Of a stretch of DNA of 18,404 nucleotides, positions 13,110-18,404 are shown piece after piece; within the stretch, counting starts at the first letter, position 1; each line of letters starts with the position of its first letter. The translations under genes were made by a program, and so were the position numbers. The notes beneath the pieces are model-generated. The model saw only the letters and a list, made by a program, of their open reading frames with translations, ran no database searches and had not been told where the DNA came from. Origin of the DNA: JASJHI01 sp965371355 (GTDB lineage: Bacteria; Actinomycetota; Acidimicrobiia; Acidimicrobiales; Ilumatobacteraceae); assembly GCA_965371355.1 (NCBI GenBank), contig CBDUYD010000047.1, positions 1 through 18,404 of the forward strand, in the 5' to 3' direction.

Positions 13110-15827
13110 ATGCAGAGAGTTCGCTCACTCGTAACCGGGGTCTTCCTCGCGACGCTGATCGTGCCGGTCGCCGTCGCGGTCGATGTTGCCGTCGACGGGT
13201 CCGCGCCCGCATCCGCCGCGGCGACCGCCGACATCTTCTGCGATGAGCGCCCGGCGACCGAGCCGGCGCCGGCCGATTCGCTCGAGAGCTACGAGGCGAT
13301 CAATCCGTTGCGCCTGGTCGACACGCGCGACGGCACCGGCGGCATCGCCTCGCCACTGGGCAAGTCGTGCACGCTGCGGCTCGACATGAGCGCGTCGACG
13401 GTGCCGGCCGAGGCGACGGCGGTCGCCCTCTCGCTGACCGCGGTGGCCGATATCGCAGGGTTCTTCACGGTCTACCCCTGCGCGTCCGGACGTCCCGAGA
13501 CCTCCAACCTCAACTCACGGCCGGGTGTCGCGACACCGAACCTCGTCGTCGCCGTTCTCGACAGCGCTCGGACGGTGTGCGTCTACACGAATCAGCGGTC
13601 TCACCTCGTCATCGACCTCGCCGGATGGTGGGGACCCGGGCCGGATCGGTTCGGATCGATCGAGCCCGTGCGGGTCCACGACTCGCGCGAGGCGCCCGGT
13701 GGCGCTCGGCTCCCCGCCGGACACATCCGCAACGTGGCGGTCGGCGGTGGTCCGATCCCCGCCGATGCGACCGCCGCGGTCGTGAACCTCACCGTCACGG
13801 ACGCCACCGATCGCGGCTGGTTCCTGGCGTTCCCGTGCGGCAATGCCGCGCCTCTGGCGTCGAATCTCAACTTCCTCGCCGGCGAGGCGCGGGCGGTCGC
13901 CGCGATCGTGGGTCTCGGAGAGTCGGGTGCCGCCGCGGGACAGATCTGCGTCCAGTCCAATCGTGACGTCCACTTCATCGTCGACGTCGTCGGGTACTAC
14001 GGCCCGGCTCCGGGGTTCGGGCCGACCGCGTCGCTCAGGCCGACGGCGGGCGTGCGACTCGCCGACTCGCGCAACGGAACAGGTGGTTGGAGCACGCCGT
14101 TCGCCGCCGGCGAGATCCGCGAACTCGATCCGGTTGCGGGCCATTCCGATGCAGGCGTTGCGTCGGCGGTGCTGCTCAACGTCGTGGCCACCAACGGCGA
14201 GCGGCGCGGGCACCTGCGGATCTACCCGTGCTCTGCGGGGCTTCCCACCTCGTCGTCGCTCAACTTCCCGGCGTCGACCTCGGCCGCCAACCTCGTCCCG
14301 GTCGAGCTGTCGAGCGATCGGACCGTATGCGTGTACGCGCACCAGCGGACCGATGTCGTCATCGATCTCTTCGGTGTGATGGCAGCGCCCGCGTCCGCTC
14401 TGACGGAACGGCTGTCGTTCGGACAGCGGAAGGTCTGGCCGCCGTACTCGCCGACCGCTCCCGACTATGGGATCGTGTGCGGGGCGGGGGCGACCGCGTT
14501 CGATGTCGAGATCGCCCCGCTCCCGGGTACCACCGCGCGCATCGACGGGGTGGTGGCCGCGCCCGGCACGCACGCGGTGAGCATGGAGACCGACGAACTG
14601 CTACTCGTCGAATTCGCGCGAGGAGCGGAGTCCGAGCGTCACCGGTTCCGTTGTCTCCCGAGCGACTTCCCCGATCTACTCGTCGAGCGACCGGGCGCGC
14701 CGGGACCCGGCTGGTACCTGACGACGTTCGGTCAGGGGAACAACCCGCAGTCGGGCCCGTACATCGTGATGTTCGACGAGTACGGAGCGCCGGTCTGGTA
14801 CAAGCACGCCGACCGCCCGCTGATCGACGCCAAGGTGTCGGCCGCCGGTGCCTTCTCGGTGACGTCGCTCGGTCAGTTCTTCGGCACCGATTCAGATGAC
14901 CTGTCTCGGCGCGTGTACGACTTCGACGGCAGTCTCCTCGCCGACCTCCGCGCCGACGACCCGAACGATCCTCCGATCGAGTATCCCGTCGACCATCACG
15001 ATTACGTCCATCTGCCGGGCGGAGGTGGGGCGTTCGTCAGCTACCGGCTGCGTCAGGGCGTCGATTTGACCGCCCTCGGCGCCGCGTTCAACGCTGACGA
15101 CTCGGTACTCGACGGTGTGATCCGCGAGACCGACGGCGACGGTGACGTCGTGTGGACCTGGCGATCGAACGAGCATTTCGCCGAGGATGTGTCGACCTAC
15201 CCGCAGCGCTTCGGCCGCTATGCATCCGAGCCGAACGGGGGCGAGGTCGACACCGTGCACATCAACTCGATCGATCTCGCGGACGACGGGAGCGGCGACT
15301 ACATCGTGTCGGCACGCCACTTCGACACCGTGTTCCGCGTCGAACACCCGAGCGGCGACGTCCTGTGGACCCTCGGCCCGGTGACGTCGCCGGGTGCGCA
15401 GCAACTGACGATCGTCGGTGACCCGCTGGGAGGCTCGCTGCGTCAGCACGATGCCCGCCTCCGAGGTGACGTGCTGACGATGTTCGACAACCGGACCGCG
15501 TCGACGTCTGGCGCGGCGCGGGCGGTCGCCTACCGGATCGACACGAACGCGGGTACGGCGACGATGTTGTGGGAGCGCCGTCAGTCAGCGGGTCTGGTGA
15601 GCAACGCGCTCGGGAGTGTCCGCGCGGCGAGCGACGGGTCGGTGCTGATCGACTGGGGATTGCCATTGCAGCCGATGTTCGAGGAGCTCGACGCGAACGG
15701 TGAGCGGATGCTGGCGATCACGCAGTTGCCGTTCGGGAGCTCGTATCGGATCGTGAAGTATCCCTCCGGAGATTTCGACCGCGACACATTGCGTGCGCAG
15801 GCGGGCGGCGACCTCGCGGTTCCGTGA
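13110..15827 (+). CDS. Exported protein: three 'RLVDTRDGTG' repeat domains plus arylsulfotransferase-like domain
   Basis: This is a 905-aa protein. A Sec-type signal (basic MQRVR, then a hydrophobic core to about residue 37, ending SAAATA) predicts secretion. Three repeats of about 115 residues follow (roughly 60-175, 180-297, 305-422). Each opens with a version of RLVDTRDGTGG (LRLVDTRDGTGG, VRVHDSREAPGG, VRLADSRNGTGG), has a YPC or FPC cysteine with SxLN after it, and ends VxxxxDVxGxxGP-like. Residues about 430-905 resemble ASST_2 arylsulfotransferase beta-propellers: APVWYKHAD, VDHHDYVHLPGG, VVWTWRSNEHF, DTVHINSIDLADDG, YIVSARHFDTVFRVEHPSGDVLWTLGP and RQHDARL. Such enzymes move sulfate between phenolic compounds, but many homologues are uncharacterised. 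The repeats may bind cell wall or glycans, which is inference. Paired cysteines suggest disulfides, fitting an exported location. Confidence 0.85.
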   Translation: MQRVRSLVTGVFLATLIVPVAVAVDVAVDGSAPASAAATADIFCDERPATEPAPADSLESYEAINPLRLVDTRDGTGGIASPLGKSCTLRLDMSASTVPAEATAVALSLTAVADIAGFFTVYPCASGRPETSNLNSRPGVATPNLVVAVLDSARTVCVYTNQRSHLVIDLAGWWGPGPDRFGSIEPVRVHDSREAPGGARLPAGHIRNVAVGGGPIPADATAAVVNLTVTDATDRGWFLAFPCGNAAPLASNLNFLAGEARAVAAIVGLGESGAAAGQICVQSNRDVHFIVDVVGYYGPAPGFGPTASLRPTAGVRLADSRNGTGGWSTPFAAGEIRELDPVAGHSDAGVASAVLLNVVATNGERRGHLRIYPCSAGLPTSSSLNFPASTSAANLVPVELSSDRTVCVYAHQRTDVVIDLFGVMAAPASALTERLSFGQRKVWPPYSPTAPDYGIVCGAGATAFDVEIAPLPGTTARIDGVVAAPGTHAVSMETDELLLVEFARGAESERHRFRCLPSDFPDLLVERPGAPGPGWYLTTFGQGNNPQSGPYIVMFDEYGAPVWYKHADRPLIDAKVSAAGAFSVTSLGQFFGTDSDDLSRRVYDFDGSLLADLRADDPNDPPIEYPVDHHDYVHLPGGGGAFVSYRLRQGVDLTALGAAFNADDSVLDGVIRETDGDGDVVWTWRSNEHFAEDVSTYPQRFGRYASEPNGGEVDTVHINSIDLADDGSGDYIVSARHFDTVFRVEHPSGDVLWTLGPVTSPGAQQLTIVGDPLGGSLRQHDARLRGDVLTMFDNRTASTSGAARAVAYRIDTNAGTATMLWERRQSAGLVSNALGSVRAASDGSVLIDWGLPLQPMFEELDANGERMLAITQLPFGSSYRIVKYPSGDFDRDTLRAQAGGDLAVP

Positions 15828-15852
15828 TCGTCCGTCCCTGACGTCGATCCTG

Positions 15853-16755
15853 TCAGTCGACCTCGAGGGGGAGCAGCACATCGGCCGCCTCCGCCAGGTG
15901 CTCGATCCACTTCTCGGCCGATCCGGGTTCGTCGACGGGAAGTACGACGAACTTCGAAGTGCCGATGTCGACGAACTGCTCGATCAGTCTGGTCAGGCCC
16001 TCCCACGACGACGGGACGATCCTGCCCACGTCGTCGATGTCGGGCCGTCGGCGGGCGAGGATCGACAGCAGCTGGTCGGGGACCTCGCCGAACGTGTACG
16101 GGATCAGCACGCCGTAGTGATCCTCTTCGATCTCGCGGTCGTTCTCCTCGCAGACCCGCTCGATCTCGACCCTGCCAGCGGCAAGATCCTCGGGGAGGAC
16201 GAACGACGGCAGCCACCCGTCGGCGACCCGACCGATGCGGCGCAGCTCCGAGGGCGCGTAGCCGCCGAGCCACACGTCCATCCGTTCGGGGCGCGGCAGG
16301 ACGCGCACACCCTCGTAGTGGAAGCGCTCGCCGTCGTGATCGAACGGCTCACCCGTCCAGCATTTCTTCATCACCTCGAGCGTCTCGTCGAACAGCGCTG
16401 AGCGTTCACTGCGCTCGACGCCGAATGCCTGCTGCTCGACCGGGTCGACGACGCCGAGGCCGAACGCCGGGAGCAGTCGGCCGCCCGACATCGTCGCCAG
16501 GGTGGCGAGCTCCTTCGCCAGCACGACCGGGTTGCGCCCGGGGAGCACGAGCACCGACATCCCGAACTTGAGCTGTGTGGTGCGGCCGGCGGCGTAGGCC
16601 ATCCCGACGATCGGATCGGGGGCTTCGCCGCCGATTCGTTCGGAGAGCCAGAGCGAGTCGAAGTCGAGTCGTTCCAGAGCATCGACGACCGCACCGAACG
16701 TCTCGTCGTGCAGTCGTGTGCGCGTGCCCAGCCCGTATCCGATCCGTACCTTCAC
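15853..16755 (-). CDS. LLM-class (luciferase-like) flavin oxidoreductase, probably F420-dependent
   Basis: This 300-aa protein has the TIM-barrel of luciferase-like monooxygenases. Visible are FDSLWLSERI, QLKFGMSVLVLPGRNPVVLAKELATLATMSGGRLLPAFGLG (in three blocks), the insertion-strand motif VMKKCWTGEPFDHDGERFHY, and WLGGYAPSELRRIGRVADGWLPS. The RNPVxLAKELATLxxxSGGRxxxGxGLG signature is typical of actinobacterial F420-type members, which reduce or oxidise small substrates with reduced F420. FMN use cannot be excluded. The start is a GTG at 16755, abutting a 14-bp palindrome. It is convergent with the arylsulfotransferase-like gene (25 bp between stops) and follows the small membrane protein on the same strand by 24 bp, so the two may form an operon. 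Confidence 0.9.
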   Translation of the reverse strand: MKVRIGYGLGTRTRLHDETFGAVVDALERLDFDSLWLSERIGGEAPDPIVGMAYAAGRTTQLKFGMSVLVLPGRNPVVLAKELATLATMSGGRLLPAFGLGVVDPVEQQAFGVERSERSALFDETLEVMKKCWTGEPFDHDGERFHYEGVRVLPRPERMDVWLGGYAPSELRRIGRVADGWLPSFVLPEDLAAGRVEIERVCEENDREIEEDHYGVLIPYTFGEVPDQLLSILARRRPDIDDVGRIVPSSWEGLTRLIEQFVDIGTSKFVVLPVDEPGSAEKWIEHLAEAADVLLPLEVD

Positions 16756-16769
16756 GCCACGATCGTGGC
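16756..16769. promoter_or_regulatory. 14-bp perfect palindrome (GCCACGATCGTGGC) at the LLM gene start
   Basis: The palindrome abuts the GTG start codon at 16755 in a 24-bp gap. A protein bound there, or a hairpin in the mRNA, could control initiation. GATCG-centred palindromes arise easily in this base composition, so the call is weak. Confidence 0.3.
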
Positions 16770-16779
16770 ACAGGGCGGG

Positions 16780-17028
16780 TCAGGCGATCGGAACGGCTCG
16801 ATGGTGTGAGCGCAGCGGCGGGGTGATCGGTTGTTCCCGGACACGGCCGGTGCGGATCCAGCTCGCCGCGAACGCGACCACGATGACGGGAAGGACGATC
16901 GCTGCGTGCGGCACCTCGCCGAACGTGCTCACGCCGATCGCGAAGATGGCGGCGACCGCCGAGGCGACGAGGGCGAGCTTCACCGCTGCGATCCAGGTGC
17001 GGTGGTCAAGTTCCATATCGACCTGCAT
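16780..17028 (-). CDS. Small membrane protein with two predicted helices, function unknown
   Basis: An 82-aa frame from ATG 17028 contains two hydrophobic stretches, about 13-33 (TWIAAVKLALVASAVAAIFAI region) and about 39-56 (PHAAIVLPVIVVAFAASW region). A basic tail (RTGRVREQ, RSHHR) follows and probably stays in the cytoplasm, with both ends inside. An internal ATG at 17016 (MELDHR, 78 aa) has a better-placed AGGT and may be the true start. I do not recognise a family. It sits directly upstream of the LLM oxidoreductase on the same strand and is divergent from the SDR gene. Confidence 0.6.
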   Translation of the reverse strand: MQVDMELDHRTWIAAVKLALVASAVAAIFAIGVSTFGEVPHAAIVLPVIVVAFAASWIRTGRVREQPITPPLRSHHRAVPIA

Positions 17029-17134
17029 ACACGTGCATCGGCACGCCCGGCGGGACGTGTTGAGCTCTTCGCGAAGTTGTCACGCGACCGCAGCGATCGA
17101 CACGCGTTCGCGCGCTCACGAGGCGGTTGGATCG

Positions 17135-17140
17135 TAGAGT
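17135..17140 (+). promoter_or_regulatory. Candidate -10 element (TAGAGT) for the SDR gene
   Basis: TAGAGT ends 7 nt before the ATG at 17148, with no Shine-Dalgarno between. It supports this ATG as the start of a leaderless mRNA and argues against the in-frame TTG at 17127, which would lie upstream of the transcript. Confidence 0.5.
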
Positions 17141-17147
17141 CCGCCGC

Positions 17148-17915
17148 ATGCCACTCGCCCCCCTCGACATGTTCCGCCTCGATGGTCGGACGGCGATCGT
17201 CACCGGCGCCTCCTCCGGACTCGGCGACCGGTTCGCACGGGTTCTCCACTCGGTCGGTGCAGATGTCGTGCTCGTCGCGCGGCGCGTCGATCGCCTCGAG
17301 CGGCTCGCCGGCGAGCTTCCGGGTGCGCTGGTCGTCGGAGCCGACCTCGTCGACGAGTCCGACCGTGAGCGCGTGGTCGCCGAGACGATCGAGCGCTTCG
17401 GCGCGATCGACGTGCTCGTCAACAACGCCGGGATCGGCGCCGCGATGGCGATCGAGGACGAGAGCCTCGATCGTTTCCGGCTCGCGATGGAGGTCAACGT
17501 CACCGCGATCTGGCACCTCTCGAAGCTCTGCGCGCCGCACATCATCGAACGCGGCGGGGGGTCGATCGTCAACATCGCCTCGATGCTCGGTCACGTGGGG
17601 TCGGCGCCGATCAAGCAGGCGCACTACTGCGCGAGCAAGGGCGCGCTGGTCAACCTGACCCGCGAGCTGGCGCTGCAGTGGGCCCGCAAGGGGGTGCGGG
17701 TGAACGCGCTGTGTCCCGGATGGTTCCCGACCGAGATGACCGAGATGATGGAGGGCGACGAGGGGAGCGAGCGCTTCATCCGGACCAACTCGCCGATCCC
17801 CCGGATGGGTGAGCTGCACGAGCTCGACGGCGCCCTGCTCCTGCTCGCCGGTCGGGCGAGCACGTTCATCACCGGCCAGAGCATCATCGTCGACGGCGGG
17901 TGGACCGCGCGTTGA
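17148..17915 (+). CDS. Short-chain dehydrogenase/reductase (classical SDR)
   Basis: This 255-aa protein is of classical SDR length. The coenzyme loop TGASSGLG is at 19-26 and NNAG at 92-95. The catalytic tetrad is Asn117, Ser145 (in NIASM), Tyr160 and Lys164 (YCASK). The C-terminal ITGQSIIVDGGW is the usual SDR ending. Arg45-Arg46 after the second strand, in place of an acidic residue, suggests NADP(H) preference. The family oxidises or reduces alcohol/ketone groups; the substrate is not predictable here. It is convergent with the next gene, with a single base between the stop codons. Confidence 0.93.
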   Translation: MPLAPLDMFRLDGRTAIVTGASSGLGDRFARVLHSVGADVVLVARRVDRLERLAGELPGALVVGADLVDESDRERVVAETIERFGAIDVLVNNAGIGAAMAIEDESLDRFRLAMEVNVTAIWHLSKLCAPHIIERGGGSIVNIASMLGHVGSAPIKQAHYCASKGALVNLTRELALQWARKGVRVNALCPGWFPTEMTEMMEGDEGSERFIRTNSPIPRMGELHELDGALLLLAGRASTFITGQSIIVDGGWTAR

Positions 17916-17916
17916 G

Positions 17917-18404
17917 TCAACGGCGGAGCCATCCTGTCCGCACCCTTCCGAGTCGTGCGAGGAACCGCCACCGGCGCGCCTTGCGGTAGCCGGCCTCCGC
18001 GGCGAGCTGTCCGATGCCCGTCGACAGCGTCGGATAGACGTGGACCATCTGGGCGAGATCGAACATCCCCACCCCTGCGTACATCGCGAGTGTGATCTCG
18101 TGGATGATCTCACCCGCGTGCGGACAGATCGCATGGCCGCCGACGATCCGGTCGCGGGCGGTGATGATCACGATCTCCCCGTCGGTTGTGCTGTCGGCCC
18201 TTGCACGATCTGAGTCGGTGAGTTCGTGGCGGTGAACCTCTACGTGCGAGTGCTGTTCGACCGCCTCGGCTTCGGTGAGCCCGACGTGGGCGACCTCGGG
18301 ATCGGTGAACGTGCACCACGGCACCAGCTCGGGCGCCCGACCGCGGCCTGGGAAGAACATGTCCCGCACGGCCATCGACGCGTCGTAGGCCGCGGTGTGC
18401 GTGA
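17917..18404 (-). CDS. C-terminal part of a pyridine nucleotide-disulfide oxidoreductase family flavoprotein (5' end beyond window)
   Basis: 161 codons remain before the TGA at 17917-17919, and the frame continues past the right edge. Visible are the end of the FAD domain (HTAAYDASMAVRDMFF) and the dimerisation domain (WCTFTDPEVAHVGLTEAEA, VIITARDRIVGGHAICPHAGEIIHEI, AMYAGVGMFDLAQMVHVYPTLSTG). This is class I disulfide reductase architecture, as in lipoamide dehydrogenase, mercuric reductase and SthA-like proteins. Lipoamide dehydrogenase and glutathione reductase carry HPTxxE in the last motif. Here YPTLST replaces both the catalytic His and the Glu, which points to the mercuric-reductase-like side of the family or a non-disulfide substrate. 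The redox CxxxxC lies outside the window. A basic tail (KARRWRFLARLGRVR) extends past the domain. Confidence 0.88.
   Translation of the reverse strand, partial: THTAAYDASMAVRDMFFPGRGRAPELVPWCTFTDPEVAHVGLTEAEAVEQHSHVEVHRHELTDSDRARADSTTDGEIVIITARDRIVGGHAICPHAGEIIHEITLAMYAGVGMFDLAQMVHVYPTLSTGIGQLAAEAGYRKARRWRFLARLGRVRTGWLRR

Noticed and set aside
13515..14573. 352-codon open frame on the minus strand
   Set aside because: It is antisense to the repeat domains of the arylsulfotransferase-like gene, which have a consistent repeat structure; this is a shadow.
15838..15856. CTGAC/GTCAG hairpin between convergent genes
   Set aside because: The 5-bp stem with a 9-nt loop and no U-tract is too weak to call a terminator.

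Overview
The window is GC-rich DNA with dense, short-gapped genes. It most resembles an actinobacterium, probably of the Acidimicrobiia/Ilumatobacter type. The support is an LLM-class F420-type oxidoreductase, a DtxR/IdeR-type regulator, a DUF839/PhoX-like Tat protein, a secreted protein with 'RLVDTRDGTG' repeats, GTG starts, and -10-like TAnnnT hexamers placed 6-9 nt before start codons. The placement is inferred, since no rRNA or species marker is present. No gap exceeds about 155 bp, and I saw no tRNA, rRNA, CRISPR, IS element or integrase.

Layout. 1-965 (-): a 41-aa ORF resembling the N-terminal tip of a Baeyer-Villiger-type flavin monooxygenase, coupled by a GTGA overlap to a phosphotransferase (APH/ACAD10-11 type) that runs off the left edge. 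1121-2488 (+): TrpB2-type tryptophan synthase beta. 2493-3971 (-): Tat lipoprotein amidohydrolase. 4069-7166 (+): two overlapping genes, a TIR-transmembrane-lectin protein followed by a SLOG-like-patatin protein. 7243-7677 (+): stand-alone cyclic-nucleotide-binding domain behind a perfect inverted repeat. 7690-11299 (-): CoA-transferase, then PhoX-like Tat protein, then DtxR-type regulator, closely spaced. 11356-13065 (+): glutaminyl-tRNA synthetase. 13110-15827 (+): large exported protein with three repeat domains and an arylsulfotransferase-like domain. 15853-17028 (-): LLM oxidoreductase and a small membrane protein. 17148-17915 (+): SDR. 17917-18404 (-): C-terminal part of a flavin disulfide-reductase-family protein.

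The most interesting content is 4069-7166. A TIR domain with the expected catalytic glutamate sits on the cytoplasmic side of a predicted single-pass membrane protein whose outer domain is a bulb-type lectin. The next gene, overlapping by ATGA, fuses a SLOG-like Rossmann domain to a patatin lipase with an intact Ser/Asp dyad. In Thoeris defence a TIR enzyme makes an NAD-derived signal that a SLOG domain senses. Here the same logic could be joined to a membrane-degrading effector and to an outward-facing receptor. This is inference from domain architecture. The pair lies among metabolic genes with no other defence gene visible, so a non-defence role is also possible.
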